Shown here: positions 9,025 through 22,976 of the stretch, piece after piece | Numbering within the stretch: the first letter of the stretch is position 1 | How the letters are laid out: each line of letters starts with the position of its first letter | Assembly: GCA_902521995.1 (NCBI GenBank) | Contig: CABYTO010000013.1 | Location: 1-45,444 of the forward strand | Origin: an uncultured Prochlorococcus sp. | GTDB taxonomy: Bacteria > Cyanobacteriota > Cyanobacteriia > PCC-6307 > Cyanobiaceae | Length of the DNA: 45,444 nucleotides | Direction: 5' to 3' | The notes under the pieces: generated by a model | Database searches by the model: none | What the model saw: only the letters and a program-made list of their open reading frames with translations | Told to the model about the DNA's origin: nothing | Program-made: the position numbers and the translations under genes

Positions 9025-9096
9025 TGCCGGCTAACAGATTTGAACTGATGACCTTCGCTTTACAAAAGCGCTGCTCTACCGCTGAGCTAAGCCGGC
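9025..9096 (-). tRNA. trnT: tRNA-Thr (anticodon TGT)
   Basis: The reverse complement folds as a 72-base cloverleaf: acceptor GCCGGCT pairs with AGCCGGC with allowance at the base of the stem, the D arm is TAGCTCAGCGGTAGAGC, the anticodon loop is TTTGTAA with TGT, and the T loop is TTCAAAT. No CCA is encoded. It converges on the tsaC cluster. Confidence 0.94.
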
Positions 9097-9103
9097 GTGA
9101 TCA

Positions 9104-9123
9104 CCATCTTACAATTAAGATGG
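9104..9123. terminator. Hairpin between minE and tRNA-Thr
   Basis: CCATCTTA (9104-9111) pairs perfectly with TAAGATGG (9116-9123) around CAAT, flanked by GATC on both sides. It separates the end of the min block from tRNA-Thr. On the minus strand no T-run follows, so it may be a processing or mRNA-stabilising hairpin, not an intrinsic terminator. Confidence 0.45.
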
Positions 9124-9157
9124 ATCATTCTTAGTATTTTTTTGTGCTTTTTAAAAT

Positions 9158-9496
9158 TTATAACTTTTTACTATTGTTTTCACTCTTCTCATTCTTATCA
9201 TTTTTTTTAAACTTTATTTCTCCTGTAATAGTTCTTTTGATTGGTAAATTCGCCACTAATGCAGTCATTCTGTCCTCCGTCTCTAAACTTACTGCAACCT
9301 CTTCAAAATCAATCTCTACATACTTAGCAACAACATCGAGTATTTCTTTCCTCATTTTATCCAAAAGATCAGTTGTTAAAGAACTCATATCAACTCTGTC
9401 ATGAGCAAGTACAAGTTGTAATCTTTCTCTAGCTGTATTAGCACTAGCCGCTTCTCTGCCTAGTAACTTGTTTATAAGGTCTCTGAGTGTCATCAT
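9158..9496 (-). CDS. minE: Cell division topological specificity factor MinE
   Basis: MinE stimulates MinD ATPase activity and drives Min oscillation or positioning so that division septa form at midcell. The 112-residue protein carries the anti-MinCD region near the N-terminus ([13 protein letters not shown]) and the dimerisation half after it. The C-terminal tail is lysine- and asparagine-rich and longer than in E. coli MinE. It starts one base after minD, indicating tight coupling. Confidence 0.95.
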   Translation of the reverse strand: MMTLRDLINKLLGREAASANTARERLQLVLAHDRVDMSSLTTDLLDKMRKEILDVVAKYVEIDFEEVAVSLETEDRMTALVANLPIKRTITGEIKFKKNDKNEKSENNSKKL

Positions 9497-9497
9497 T

Positions 9498-10313
9498 TTA
9501 AAAAACCTTTGTTTGCATTAATCTCATAAATTTATCTTTAAGACTTTTACCTTCATTTTTTGGGTCAATAATTGGTACATCCTTTCCTGTAAGTCTTTGA
9601 GAAACATTCAAATAACATTTTTTTGCAGGAGATCTACCATCTGACAGTGTGAGTGGCTCTCCTCTATTTGTACTTATTATTACCTGTTCATCTTCTAAAA
9701 CAATCCCTAATAAAGGCAAAGAAAGGATTCCTTGGACATCTTCGATGGATAACATTTCTTGACTAGCCATCATATTGGGGCGAACTCTATTGATTACAAG
9801 CTGTATAGGCTCGATATCAGAAGTATTAAGAATCCCTATTACTCTATCTGCATCCCTTACTGCAGATAATTCTGGGTTCGTTACAACAATAGCTTCTTTA
9901 CAGGCTGCAAGAGCATTTTTAAAGCCATCTTCTACACCAGCAGGACAGTCTACTAGGACAAAATCAAATTTCTCACTAAGTAGCTCACTAATTTTTTTCA
10001 TATCTTCAGGTTTCATCCAATCCAACATCCTTGGATCTCCAGCAGGTAGAAGAGCAAGATTTGGTTCCTTTTTATGTCTAACCAATGCTTGGTCAAGACG
10101 ACAATTTTTGTCTAGAACATCTTGAGCGGTATAAATGATGCGATTTTCTAATCCTAGAAGAAGATCTAAATTTCTTAAGCCAAAATCAGCATCTAATACA
10201 GCAGTTGTTGCTCCGCTATTAGCAAGTGCGATACCTAGGTTTGCAGTTAAAGTTGTTTTGCCAACTCCTCCTTTACCTGAACAAATTAATATTGTGCGAG
10301 TATTCTTCCCCAC
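9498..10313 (-). CDS. minD: Septum site-determining ATPase MinD
   Basis: MinD is a membrane-associated, ParA-like ATPase that recruits MinC. The 271-residue protein has the deviant Walker A motif GKGGVGKTT at residues 13-21, [10 protein letters not shown] after it, and Walker B-like [12 protein letters not shown]. It ends with an amphipathic helix ([10 protein letters not shown]) suited to membrane binding. The start is GTG immediately before GKNTRTIL. A 111-base gap separates it from minC. Confidence 0.98.
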   Translation of the reverse strand: MGKNTRTILICSGKGGVGKTTLTANLGIALANSGATTAVLDADFGLRNLDLLLGLENRIIYTAQDVLDKNCRLDQALVRHKKEPNLALLPAGDPRMLDWMKPEDMKKISELLSEKFDFVLVDCPAGVEDGFKNALAACKEAIVVTNPELSAVRDADRVIGILNTSDIEPIQLVINRVRPNMMASQEMLSIEDVQGILSLPLLGIVLEDEQVIISTNRGEPLTLSDGRSPAKKCYLNVSQRLTGKDVPIIDPKNEGKSLKDKFMRLMQTKVF

Positions 10314-10424
10314 GATTTTTAAGATTTTACAAATAATAAAGCCACTTGCATAAAGTTAAATATTTTAAAGATTAAGTAATTCTTAAATTTATCTATTTTG
10401 AATTAATTTATTGCAAATTATTGA

Positions 10425-11087
10425 TTAAATTTTATTTTCGATTAAGTGTGGTTTGATAATTATCGTTTGTTTATCTATTACAGCAATTTCTGGATAATAA
10501 TTTTTAGGTTTATCCTTTGGTCCTATAGCTATCACATCTGCAATTCTCAACTGTAAAGGGTTTAGATAAAGTGATGCGATAGATGCATTTTTATTTCCAC
10601 TTTTACCTGCGAATGCGATCCCTAGTAATTTGCCCCAAACATAAATATTTTTCTTAGCGGAAACTATTGCTCCTGGATTAACGTCTCCAATAATGCATAG
10701 GTTTCCATTTGAAGATATTCTTTCACCTGATCGTACTGTACCTTTGTGAAGAATATCGTCTTTCTTTTTTGAATTTAACGAAAGTAACTTTTTTTTTATC
10801 TCTTGCTCTTTAACAAAAACTGAATTAATTTTTAAAGACTTCCCACTTAATACTGTATTTCTATTATTTGAGTAAATGCGCAAAGAACAAACATTAATTT
10901 TATTAAGGTGGTTTTTTAATTTTGCTAATTGATGAGAACTTATTGACTCGCTGACGGCAAAAATTTTTGCTTCTAAAGGTTCCTTGATGGAAGAAATCCT
11001 TTTGAAAGTTTCATGGATACTATCTAAATCTAATAAAGAAAAAATCTCTAAATATTCACTTTTTGTATTTTTTAAAACGATTTCCAT
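10425..11087 (-). CDS. minC: Septum site-determining inhibitor MinC
   Basis: MinC inhibits FtsZ polymerisation away from midcell. The 220-residue protein has a divergent N-terminal FtsZ-inhibitory half and a well-conserved C-terminal beta-helical domain (GTVRSGERISSNGNLCIIGDV, then AGKSGNKNASIASLYLNPLQLRIADV) that binds MinD and dimerises. Its position directly upstream of minD and minE confirms the call. It follows the HD-domain gene by 10 bases. Confidence 0.94.
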   Translation of the reverse strand: MEIVLKNTKSEYLEIFSLLDLDSIHETFKRISSIKEPLEAKIFAVSESISSHQLAKLKNHLNKINVCSLRIYSNNRNTVLSGKSLKINSVFVKEQEIKKKLLSLNSKKKDDILHKGTVRSGERISSNGNLCIIGDVNPGAIVSAKKNIYVWGKLLGIAFAGKSGNKNASIASLYLNPLQLRIADVIAIGPKDKPKNYYPEIAVIDKQTIIIKPHLIENKI

Positions 11088-11097
11088 TGAATTAAAT

Positions 11098-12354
11098 CTA
11101 GGAATTGTTTTTTATCAATGAAATCTCATTTTTAATTTCATTTTTGATCATATCTGGATAAATAATAAAAGAGCTTTCTTCAGATTTCATTAAAGTTTTT
11201 ATTAATGCAGAACTATTTTCTAATGCGCTTTGATGAGTGCCGTCCCATATTTTTAGCGCATTATTAGATTCAAAACCTTTAAAAGACTTTTCCTTAATCC
11301 CACAAAATACTTCTGAATCATAACCATTCTTTTCACATAATTTTGTGGCAAATGAAAGGATTTTTAATCTATTTATCTTACTTAAAAAACTTATGTCTGA
11401 TGCCTTTAATAAATCTCTGTCAATAAACATTTTGCATAGTGTAGAAAGTGGCTCAAAAGATTCATCTTTCCATCTAATCAAATGATAATAAAAAGTTATA
11501 TCATCATTTCTTATAAAATCATCAAAATCAACCTTTGAAGGTGAAAAAATCCATTTATATAGAGAATTATCTAACCAAATATTCTCTTTATAATTATTTT
11601 TTATTGTGTGTAGTATTTTTTCTAGAATCCATGTTGATATTTCATTTATCTTGTGATTGTAGATAGTTCTATACATCAAGTTTCTAAGAACAAGGAAATG
11701 CTCAATAGCGATCACTCCTTTTGGTTTGATTCCAATATTCCCATCAGGTGAAAAGGTAAGAGCCGAAATTATTCTCTCTAAATCTACTAAACCGTAATTA
11801 GTACCTGTGTTGTAACTATCGCGTAAAAGATAATCGAGACGATCGCAATCAATTTCACTACTTATTAATGTTTTTAAAGGTTTTGAAAATAGTTGTTTTG
11901 ATTGGAATAATTCACAAATTTTTCTGGGTAAATCCTTGTCATACTTTTTGAGAATTGAGTTTATAGGAGAATAATTTGTCACTAAGTTTTCAGACCATTG
12001 TTCGTGATCATGCTCAAATATTGTTTCACTGGTATGGCTTAAAGGTCCATGACCTAAATCATGTAGTAGAGCTGCTCCATAAAGAACAAATTTATTTTCA
12101 CAAAATGAAGATTTACTTTCAATTAATCTCTTAAAAATTTTTCTAGCTATACAAAAAACACCAATTGAGTGAGTAAATCTACTCGATTCTGCACCATGAA
12201 AAAGTAATGATGCCGCTCCAAGTTGTTTTATTCTTCTTAGTCTTTGAAAAGCGACTGTATCAATTAATTCCATAATCATTAATTCTTCTGGCTTTCCTGC
12301 ATCAAATACTATTTCTTTATGAATTGGGTCATGGAAACTTCTTTTAATACTCAT
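11098..12354 (-). CDS. HD-domain phosphohydrolase (dNTPase/SAMHD-like)
   Basis: The protein has an HD-superfamily domain with all metal-binding positions visible: His in RFTHSIGVF, His-Asp in LLHDLGHGPLSH, and Asp in EIDCDRLDYLLRDS. The extended motif with DRLDYLLRDSYNTG is characteristic of SAMHD1/dGTPase-like phosphohydrolases, so a dNTP or related phosphate ester is a plausible substrate, not proven. I chose the ATG before SIKRSFHDPIH (418 residues); a TTG start 24 bases upstream is possible. It lies between ctpA and minC with short gaps, suggesting co-transcription. Confidence 0.9.
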   Translation of the reverse strand: MSIKRSFHDPIHKEIVFDAGKPEELMIMELIDTVAFQRLRRIKQLGAASLLFHGAESSRFTHSIGVFCIARKIFKRLIESKSSFCENKFVLYGAALLHDLGHGPLSHTSETIFEHDHEQWSENLVTNYSPINSILKKYDKDLPRKICELFQSKQLFSKPLKTLISSEIDCDRLDYLLRDSYNTGTNYGLVDLERIISALTFSPDGNIGIKPKGVIAIEHFLVLRNLMYRTIYNHKINEISTWILEKILHTIKNNYKENIWLDNSLYKWIFSPSKVDFDDFIRNDDITFYYHLIRWKDESFEPLSTLCKMFIDRDLLKASDISFLSKINRLKILSFATKLCEKNGYDSEVFCGIKEKSFKGFESNNALKIWDGTHQSALENSSALIKTLMKSEESSFIIYPDMIKNEIKNEISLIKNNS

Positions 12355-12381
12355 ATTTTTAAGATTTTTTATTTTCAATCT

Positions 12382-13677
12382 TTAGCCATTTAAAGAATTA
12401 ATTTCTTCATTGTTTAATTCAATTGTTTGAACTGGAACTTCATCTTTTTCTAGAAGCGACCCTAAAAATAATTCCGCATTCTTTACCCATTTATCGTCAG
12501 TACTTCCAAAATCACTTGCATCCGGTAGATCAAGTAATTTGTCAGGTGTTATACCTTGGCCTTGAATATTATTACCATCTGGTGTTAAGTAACTAGCCAC
12601 TGTTATAGCAATACCACTATCTTCTCCCAAACTTTTTAGGGATTGAATTAAACCTTTACCATAAGTTTGTTCTCCCATAAGAATTGACCTCTCATTATCT
12701 TGTAAAGAACCAGCAAGTATTTCACTGGCACTTGCAGTGCCTTTATTTACTAAAGTCACCATTGGTCCATCAAAAGATGTCTCTTTTTGAGAAATAATTG
12801 CATCTTTGATTCCATTTCTATCTTTTGTCTCGACTACGGGTTCCTCACTCAATAATGAGTCTGCAACTGCAATACCTGAGCTTACTAGTCCTCCTGAATT
12901 ATTTCTAAGATCCAAGATTAAGCCCTCAACTTCTTTCTCTTTTAACTCTTGAAGAGCCTCTTCAACTTTTTTGGGTACGCTTTCGCTAAATTGAGTTATC
13001 CTTAAATATCCTATTGTGTGAGAATCGTCTCTTAATCTTTTTGTTCTAACTGGTCTGAGATCTACTGATCTCCTCTCTAAATCGACTTCCCTAATTTCTC
13101 CTGATTCCGTAGATAATTCAACTAAAACTTTTGTCCCTGATTCACCTCTTAACTTAGAGGCGGTACTTGCAAGCCCTAATTTTTCTGATGAGATTCCATC
13201 CACTGTCTCGATAATGTCCCCGCTTACTATTCCAGCTTCTTCAGCTGGTGATCCCCCAAGAGTAGAAATAACTTTAACTTTATTGTTATCATCTTCACCT
13301 AATTGAAGCCCAACACCATTAATTTCACTTCCAAAATTACTTGATTTCAGCAGCTCATAATCTTTGGGGCGTAAAACTCTCGTGTAGGGATCGTCTAGAG
13401 GTCTTAACATGTCTTCAATTGCGGAATAAGCCTCTTCACTTGTTTCAATTTGTTTCTGTAACGTTTTTTGTCTAATTCTTTTCCATTGGATTTCATCAAA
13501 CTTTTCTGGATCATAAAAACCTTCGTTTACCAAGGTCCAAGCGTCAAGTACTAATTGCCTGCTATCACTGAGAGCATCCACTCTTTCAATCAACAAAAGA
13601 TTGATAGAAAAAACGATGATCATTGATGCAGTGATCATAGTTTTGAATGTTAAAAGTTTGTTAAAAGATGAATTCAT
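12382..13677 (-). CDS. ctpA: Carboxyl-terminal processing protease (S41, CtpA-type)
   Basis: S41 proteases of this type cleave C-terminal tails; cyanobacterial CtpA matures the D1 protein in the lumen. The protein has an N-terminal signal or anchor (MITASMIIVFSINLLLI), a PDZ domain around VISTLGGSPAEEAGIVSGD, and the catalytic core with Ser in GTASASEILAGS and Lys in YGKGLIQ. I prefer the ATG before NSSFNKLL (431 residues) over an upstream TTG. Which paralogue (CtpA, CtpB or CtpC) it is cannot be settled here. It diverges from petB across 71 bases. Confidence 0.92.
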   Translation of the reverse strand: MNSSFNKLLTFKTMITASMIIVFSINLLLIERVDALSDSRQLVLDAWTLVNEGFYDPEKFDEIQWKRIRQKTLQKQIETSEEAYSAIEDMLRPLDDPYTRVLRPKDYELLKSSNFGSEINGVGLQLGEDDNNKVKVISTLGGSPAEEAGIVSGDIIETVDGISSEKLGLASTASKLRGESGTKVLVELSTESGEIREVDLERRSVDLRPVRTKRLRDDSHTIGYLRITQFSESVPKKVEEALQELKEKEVEGLILDLRNNSGGLVSSGIAVADSLLSEEPVVETKDRNGIKDAIISQKETSFDGPMVTLVNKGTASASEILAGSLQDNERSILMGEQTYGKGLIQSLKSLGEDSGIAITVASYLTPDGNNIQGQGITPDKLLDLPDASDFGSTDDKWVKNAELFLGSLLEKDEVPVQTIELNNEEINSLNG

Positions 13678-13748
13678 TGGGTTAAGTGTTAACACCAAGT
13701 ATAAGAATTTTAAGTAAGCTCTTTATATCAAAGCTAATTTTTTTTTGG

Positions 13749-14405
13749 ATGGCGAATTCTTCATCTGTTTATGACTGGTTTCAAGAAAGGCTTGAAATCC
13801 AAGACATAACTGACGACGTAACTTCCAAGTACGTACCCCCTCACGTAAATATTTTTTATTGTTTAGGAGGCATAACTTTAGTATGCTTCTTAATTCAATT
13901 TGCAACAGGTTTTGCAATGACTTTTTACTATAAGCCTACTGTTACACAAGCTTATAGTTCAGTTAGTTATTTAATGACCGATGTAAGTTTTGGATGGTTA
14001 ATAAGATCTGTACATAGATGGAGCGCATCAATGATGGTTTTGATGTTAATCCTTCATGTCTTTAGGGTTTATCTTACCGGAGGATTTAAAAGACCAAGAG
14101 AATTAACTTGGGTTACAGGTGTTGTAATGGCAGTCATAACTGTAGCTTTTGGAGTGACAGGATACTCCCTTCCTTGGGATCAGGTAGGTTATTGGGCAGT
14201 TAAGATTGTTTCCGGTGTTCCTGCTGCAATACCAGTAATCGGAGACTTTATGGTTGAACTACTTAGAGGCGGAGAAAGTGTTGGGCAATCAACTTTAACA
14301 AGATTTTATAGTCTTCATACTTTTGTATTGCCATGGTCATTAGCAGTTTTCATGTTGATGCACTTTTTAATGATTCGTAAACAGGGTATTTCAGGTCCTT
14401 TATAA
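13749..14405 (+). CDS. petB: Cytochrome b6
   Basis: PetB is the haem-binding core subunit of the cytochrome b6f complex, passing electrons from plastoquinol. The ATG before [10 protein letters not shown] gives 218 residues with four membrane helices. Haem-ligand histidines sit in [20 protein letters not shown] and [10 protein letters not shown]...[10 protein letters not shown], and the Cys for haem c_n attachment lies in [10 protein letters not shown]. An in-frame TTG/ATG extension upstream is not family-like and was left out. It is followed by petD after 34 bases. Confidence 0.98.
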   Translation: MANSSSVYDWFQERLEIQDITDDVTSKYVPPHVNIFYCLGGITLVCFLIQFATGFAMTFYYKPTVTQAYSSVSYLMTDVSFGWLIRSVHRWSASMMVLMLILHVFRVYLTGGFKRPRELTWVTGVVMAVITVAFGVTGYSLPWDQVGYWAVKIVSGVPAAIPVIGDFMVELLRGGESVGQSTLTRFYSLHTFVLPWSLAVFMLMHFLMIRKQGISGPL

Positions 14406-14439
14406 ACCCTTATACTTAAACCATTATTAGTTTTTGCAT

Positions 14440-14922
14440 ATGTCTACGTTAAAAAAACCAGATCTGTCTGATCCAAAATTGAGAGCAAAATTAGCTAAAG
14501 GTATGGGCCATAATTATTACGGAGAACCAGCTTGGCCAAATGATTTACTATATATCTTCCCTGTGGTTATCTTAGGAACTATTGCCTGTGTAGTTGGATT
14601 AGCAGTTCTTGATCCTGCAATGTTGGGAGACAAAGCTAATCCCTTCGCAACACCTCTTGAAATACTTCCTGAATGGTACCTTTACCCAGTTTTTCAAATA
14701 CTTAGAGTTGTTCCTAATAAACTTTTGGGTATTGCACTTCAAACATTAATCCCGCTTGGATTAATGATTTTACCCTTTATCGAAAACGTTAATAAATTTT
14801 CTAATCCATTTAGAAGACCAATAGCAATGTCCGTTTTCTTATTCGGAACTTTTCTAACAATATACCTAGGTATTGGGGCATGCTTGCCAATTGATAAATC
14901 TCTAACCTTAGGATTATTTTAG
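14440..14922 (+). CDS. petD: Cytochrome b6f subunit IV
   Basis: PetD forms the plastoquinol site with PetB. The ATG before [10 protein letters not shown] gives 160 residues, the standard length; a TTG 6 bases upstream is unlikely. The Qo-site PEWY motif is present in [14 protein letters not shown], with three membrane helices. The gene converges on the invertase gene with only two bases between stop codons. Confidence 0.98.
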
Positions 14923-14924
14923 GC

Positions 14925-16364
14925 TCAAATTTTAAACATATCTAGATCGTTATTCTCATTCCTTAAAAAATGATTCATTAATAAAAATCCAACAATTGTC
15001 CAAGTTTGATATGTTCTTGATTGTTGTCCAACCCAAGTACCTGTAGGACCATCAAAATATTCTGCCCATTCTTGCTTAGGCAATTGATTAAGTTGACACC
15101 AATATGATTCCTCTATTAAAGATTTCATTTCTTCCATGAGGATCACATCTTCTGAACCATAATGCTTTTGATGTAATAGGACAGCTGTACCAAAAAACCA
15201 AAGTAAGCTCGGCCAATGACCACCGTTATGGTAACTCCAAGGCCAATTCTTTGGATCCGATCCAGTTTTATTTTGCCATTCCTCGACATCCATATGAGGA
15301 TGACAAATTCTCATAGGCATTTGAGCCATCAAATGCTGTCTGTTATGTAAAACTAATCTAAATAAAGCTCTTTGTTCTTCAGGAGGCAGAACTCCGAACA
15401 TACATGCTAAAGAATTGCCTAAACTGTAAAATCGAAAGTCAGGCCTTCCTGTCCTAATATTTCCTATTAAGTAACCACCTCTATTCTCTAACCAATCTTG
15501 TAGCCATGAGGGAACCACTTGAGGTTGAACGTTAAATTCATTGAAGTGTTGATCATCACCATACTGCTCAGTTGGCCTTCTTCTTAAAATTTGCATTGTT
15601 TGGCTTGTAACCCAATAATGCTTTAAAAGAAAACTTCCTAAATCCTTAACCCATTGATTTGTAAGAATAAGTCTTTGATCTAAAAGTCTACTAACATGAT
15701 CTGCTCTACTTAGTTCCATTAAGTTAATGCAACTTTTTAAACATCCATGAAGTAAAACTTCAACTTCTAAGGGTGCTCCCCATACATCCATAGGTCTATC
15801 AATCATAAATGCGCAATCTGGTACAAAAAGAACTGGAGTGCCCTCAAATGTTGGATGAAGAACTAGATCTAGTAGAAGTTGAATACCTCTTTGAACGCTT
15901 TGACTTTTTCCGAAAGCATAATCACCGCTTTTATTGACATAATACCAACATAGAATGGGCCACCATAAACTTGCATCAGCTGAAGTAATTCTCCCTATTG
16001 ATCTCTGACCATAGTCTCCAATGAGCTGTCCATTTTCTTCAACGAAACTTGTAGGAAATACACCACGTGTTTGGTAATTAGAGCTTTGCAACTCAAGGCA
16101 TACACTTAGGAACTTTTTGACAATTTCGTACCGTTTTTGGGTAATGAGGTAAATCATTACAGGAACATTGTCTCTTAAAAATATTTCTCCATAATTTAAT
16201 TTTTTATTTTTTGTAGGGTGTTCTAGTGCAGCAACGCTTCCCACTAACTCGCCTGATATTTCAACCAAAGTCTTTTCGAAGTGTTTTTTTGCATTTGTTA
16301 CAATTTTCTCTTCATCAGAACTTGGTCTTACTCTTAAATTTTTTTGACTAAATCTTTCTGCCAT
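14925..16364 (-). CDS. GH100 neutral/alkaline invertase-like protein
   Basis: GH100 enzymes hydrolyse sucrose to glucose and fructose in the cytoplasm. The 479-residue protein shows the family's (alpha/alpha)6-barrel motifs: YGEIFLRDNVPVMIYLI near residue 58, ADASLWWPILCWYY near 129, DRPMDVWGAPLEVEVLL near 189 (containing the probable catalytic Asp), and WPWSYHNGGHWPSLLW. No signal peptide. Its length fits cyanobacterial InvA-type proteins. The gene converges on petD and lies back to back with the rRNA operon. Confidence 0.88.
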   Translation of the reverse strand: MAERFSQKNLRVRPSSDEEKIVTNAKKHFEKTLVEISGELVGSVAALEHPTKNKKLNYGEIFLRDNVPVMIYLITQKRYEIVKKFLSVCLELQSSNYQTRGVFPTSFVEENGQLIGDYGQRSIGRITSADASLWWPILCWYYVNKSGDYAFGKSQSVQRGIQLLLDLVLHPTFEGTPVLFVPDCAFMIDRPMDVWGAPLEVEVLLHGCLKSCINLMELSRADHVSRLLDQRLILTNQWVKDLGSFLLKHYWVTSQTMQILRRRPTEQYGDDQHFNEFNVQPQVVPSWLQDWLENRGGYLIGNIRTGRPDFRFYSLGNSLACMFGVLPPEEQRALFRLVLHNRQHLMAQMPMRICHPHMDVEEWQNKTGSDPKNWPWSYHNGGHWPSLLWFFGTAVLLHQKHYGSEDVILMEEMKSLIEESYWCQLNQLPKQEWAEYFDGPTGTWVGQQSRTYQTWTIVGFLLMNHFLRNENNDLDMFKI

Positions 16365-16967
16365 TTCATTTATATCCCTTTATTCAAGCCTAGTTGTTTA
16401 ATGAGACTTTAATCAAATAAAAAATTAATAAAAAATTTTTGTATAAAAGGTTGCACAATTACAGTTGGATGGTTTAGTATTTTCTTCTGGGCAGAAATAT
16501 TTTTTTTTGCATTATTCAAACAGTTACTTTAAATCTAATTTTTGGTAAATGAGTGGATTCTTTGAAATTTTGATTTCGATCATCATTTTCAGCCAGAAGA
16601 AGGGTTTACCCTTCTAAATGAGTTACACACTTGTTGTTTAACTCTGCACCTAGAAAATTTAAAAACTTAGGAACTGATGCTTTTATTGCGTCAAGAATAA
16701 CTAAATTGTTTTAGTTATTTCAAGATGTACATGCAATAAAGGTGTGAGGTCCCGTCAAGAATATATAAAAAATGTCATCAATTGCTAACTTTTGGCTTTG
16801 ATGCAAACGGATCTGAGATCTTGGAAAGTCACTTTAGAAATATTTTTAATGTGCACTCAATGTAATCCTTAAAATTTAAGGAGGCTGAAACTAAATACAT
16901 AAACAAAAGTTTTTATTTGGATAAAGCAATTCAATTTGAGTAGATTTATCTACAAAAGGATTTGAAC
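16365..16967 (+). promoter_or_regulatory. Upstream region and leader of the rRNA operon
   Basis: This 600-base gap holds no convincing gene. It has a perfect 8-bp hairpin at 16598-16615 (AGAAGGGT/ACCCTTCT), a perfect 10-bp hairpin at 16696-16719 (AATAACTAAA/TTTAGTTATT, loop TTGT), and the 5' arm of the 16S precursor stem at 16738-16754. Transcription must begin upstream of 16738 to make that stem. A TATAAA at 16442-16447 is a possible -10 element, but I see no convincing -35 and cannot fix the promoter. The invertase promoter lies at the left end. Confidence 0.6.
16738..16754 (+). other. 5' arm of the 16S rRNA precursor-processing stem
   Basis: Bases 16738-16754 (AAAGGTGTGAGGTCCCG) pair with 18504-18520 (CGGTATCTCACGTTTTT) with one mismatch and several G-U pairs. 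The two arms enclose the whole 16S gene, the arrangement cut by RNase III-type enzymes during rRNA maturation. Confidence 0.6.
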
Positions 16968-18452
<1,485 letters not shown>

Positions 18453-18503
18453 CAGGGAGACAACAAAATGTTTAATATTATTATTTTGTCACCTTAGGTC
18501 GAT

Positions 18504-18520
18504 CGGTATCTCACGTTTTT
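18504..18520 (+). other. 3' arm of the 16S rRNA precursor-processing stem
   Basis: This segment, about 50 bases after mature 16S, is complementary to 16738-16754 upstream of 16S. It lies before tRNA-Ile in the internal spacer. Confidence 0.6.
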
Positions 18521-18577
18521 AATTTATTAAGAATTTCATTTCCTAAGTTTTTCTAGGTCACACCCATTATTTTTCCT

Positions 18578-18651
<74 letters not shown>

Positions 18652-18663
18652 TATCTCTATGTT

Positions 18664-18736
18664 GGGGGTATAGCTCAGTTGGTAGAGCGCCTGCTTTGCA
18701 AGCAGGATGTCAGCGGTTCGAGTCCGCTTACCTCCA
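18664..18736 (+). tRNA. trnA: tRNA-Ala (anticodon TGC)
   Basis: This 73-base cloverleaf lies 12 bases after tRNA-Ile: acceptor GGGGGTA pairs with TACCTCC with one G-U pair, the anticodon loop is TTTGCAA with TGC, and the T loop is TTCGAGT. The Ile-Ala spacer pair is typical of cyanobacteria and plastids. Confidence 0.97.
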
Positions 18737-18802
18737 CTGATTACCACCTCTTCCATATTCCGGTAGAAAGGAAATGTTTTGAGCTGTGATCAAATTCTGA
18801 AA

Positions 18803-18842
18803 GAATCTAGCTTCCTAATGAAATCATTAAGATGCTGGATTC
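18803..18842 (+). other. Long spacer hairpin upstream of 23S (box B-like)
   Basis: GAATCTAGC (18803-18811) pairs with GCTGGATTC (18834-18842), and inside the loop TAATGA (18816-18821) pairs with TCATTA (18824-18829). This is the position of the box B-type hairpin in cyanobacterial 16S-23S spacers, just before the conserved box A-like sequence. Confidence 0.6.
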
Positions 18843-18868
18843 AGTGAATTAATTTCATTGTTTTCAGA

Positions 18869-18888
18869 GAACCTTGACAACTGCATAG
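18869..18888 (+). other. 5' arm of the 23S precursor stem / box A region
   Basis: The sequence beginning GAACCTTGAC matches the conserved box A-like element of cyanobacterial spacers. It is also complementary, 19 of 20 positions, to 21907-21926 downstream of 23S, so the arms can enclose the 23S gene in a processing stem. Confidence 0.65.
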
Positions 18889-18993
18889 ATTATTTTAAAG
18901 ACAATAAGCATCTTTAATGATGCAGATTTATTATTTGTGCGAATGCATTAATAACAATTCTATTAAGCTGATGCTTCAATTTTTGAAGTTATT

Positions 18994-21868
<2,875 letters not shown>

Positions 21869-21906
21869 AATAAACTTAATTTATTCTCTTTAATTTATAT
21901 AATTTT

Positions 21907-21926
21907 CTATGCAGTTCTCAAGGTTC
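21907..21926 (+). other. 3' arm of the 23S precursor stem
   Basis: Bases 21907-21926 are the near-perfect reverse complement of 18869-18888, with one mismatch. It lies between 23S and 5S, so cleavage of the stem would also release the 5S precursor. Confidence 0.65.
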
Positions 21927-21932
21927 ACACTA

Positions 21933-22050
21933 TCCTGGTGTTCATGGCGATGTGGAACCACTCCGATCCATCTCGAACTCGGTTGTGAAACGCATCAGCG
22001 GCGAAAATATTTAGGGGGTAGCCCCTTGAGAAAATAGCTCAATGCCAGGT
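21933..22050 (+). rRNA. rrf: 5S ribosomal RNA
   Basis: The segment starts TCCTGGTG and ends GCCAGGT, whose ends pair to form helix I. It contains the typical CGAACTCGG and GGGTAGCCCC-type helices. It is about 118 bases long and is the last gene of the rRNA operon. Confidence 0.95.
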
Positions 22051-22060
22051 AAAAATATTT

Positions 22061-22093
22061 AAAAGGGTTTACTCAAGAAGAGTAAACCCTTTT
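22061..22093. terminator. Terminator shared by the rRNA operon and psaE-mutM
   Basis: AAAAGGGTTTACTC (22061-22074) pairs perfectly with GAGTAAACCCTTTT (22080-22093) around AAGAA. T-runs follow the stem on both strands. It lies between 5S and the mutM stop codon, so it can end both converging transcripts. Confidence 0.93.
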
Positions 22094-22972
22094 TTATTTT
22101 TGGCATCTAGGACACCAATGGGTACTTCTTCCAGTAATTTTTTGTCTTTTAATTAAATTTCCACATTTACGACATTCTTTTCCAGTTCTCCTATAGACAT
22201 TTGTCTGTAAACCAAAATTCCCATTCTCTCCTTCCAAGTCCCTAAAATCGCTAAATGTAGTACCTCCAGAACCTATACTTTTTTTTAATACAGTTACAAT
22301 TGATTCCTTGAGCTTAATTAACTCATTCTTTTTTATTGTTCGAGCTTCCCTGAAAGGGGAGATGCCTGCAGAGTATAAACTTTCATCAGCATAAATATTA
22401 CCTATACCTGCCACTATTGTTTGATCTAATAAAATAGCTTTTATAGATTTAGTTCTTTTTGAAATAACTTTTTTAAGATAATTTGCATCAAAGTCTTTAG
22501 AAAATGGTTCTGGTCCTAATGAACCTAATCCTTTTATTATTTTGTTAATCGAAAGGCCTTTATTAATCCACCACATTTGACCAAAACTTCTTACGTCAAT
22601 GTACCTAAGCTCATTATTATTTTTATCAAAAAATCTAATTCTTGTATGTTTACAAGGATGACTTGAGTTTTCAATAAATTTAAAATATCCAGTCATTCTT
22701 AAATGAACTACAAGAAATCCGTTATTTTGAAAATTTTCTAAAGGAAATTGAGCACTCTCATTTTGAACTTCTTTTAATTGAGCTATTAAATATTTTCCTC
22801 TTCTATCCCATTTATAAATAAGTGAGTTCAGAAGTCCTTTAATGAATTCTTCTTTGTTGATTGGGAATGCAACAGTTGAATCCCTACAGACTTCTACTTT
22901 TTTAATAATAAAGTTATTAAGTTTTTGCTCTAAACCTCTTCGAACTGTCTCTACTTCTGGTAATTCAGGCAA
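22094..22972 (-). CDS. mutM: Formamidopyrimidine-DNA glycosylase
   Basis: MutM (Fpg) removes 8-oxoguanine and formamidopyrimidines and nicks the DNA at the resulting site. The 292-residue protein begins [15 protein letters not shown] with the catalytic Pro2 and Glu3. It has the helix-two-turn-helix region containing [18 protein letters not shown], and ends in the zinc finger C-X2-C-X16-C-X2-C. It follows psaE by 4 bases, so this repair enzyme is co-transcribed with a photosystem I gene, sensible for a light-stressed cell (inference). Confidence 0.98.
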   Translation of the reverse strand: MPELPEVETVRRGLEQKLNNFIIKKVEVCRDSTVAFPINKEEFIKGLLNSLIYKWDRRGKYLIAQLKEVQNESAQFPLENFQNNGFLVVHLRMTGYFKFIENSSHPCKHTRIRFFDKNNNELRYIDVRSFGQMWWINKGLSINKIIKGLGSLGPEPFSKDFDANYLKKVISKRTKSIKAILLDQTIVAGIGNIYADESLYSAGISPFREARTIKKNELIKLKESIVTVLKKSIGSGGTTFSDFRDLEGENGNFGLQTNVYRRTGKECRKCGNLIKRQKITGRSTHWCPRCQK

Positions 22973-22976
22973 TTAT

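Noticed and set aside
16549..16617. 22-codon frame starting MSGFFEILIS upstream of the rRNA operon
   Set aside because: Too short, and its end is the arm of the AGAAGGGT hairpin; RNA structure explains the bases better.
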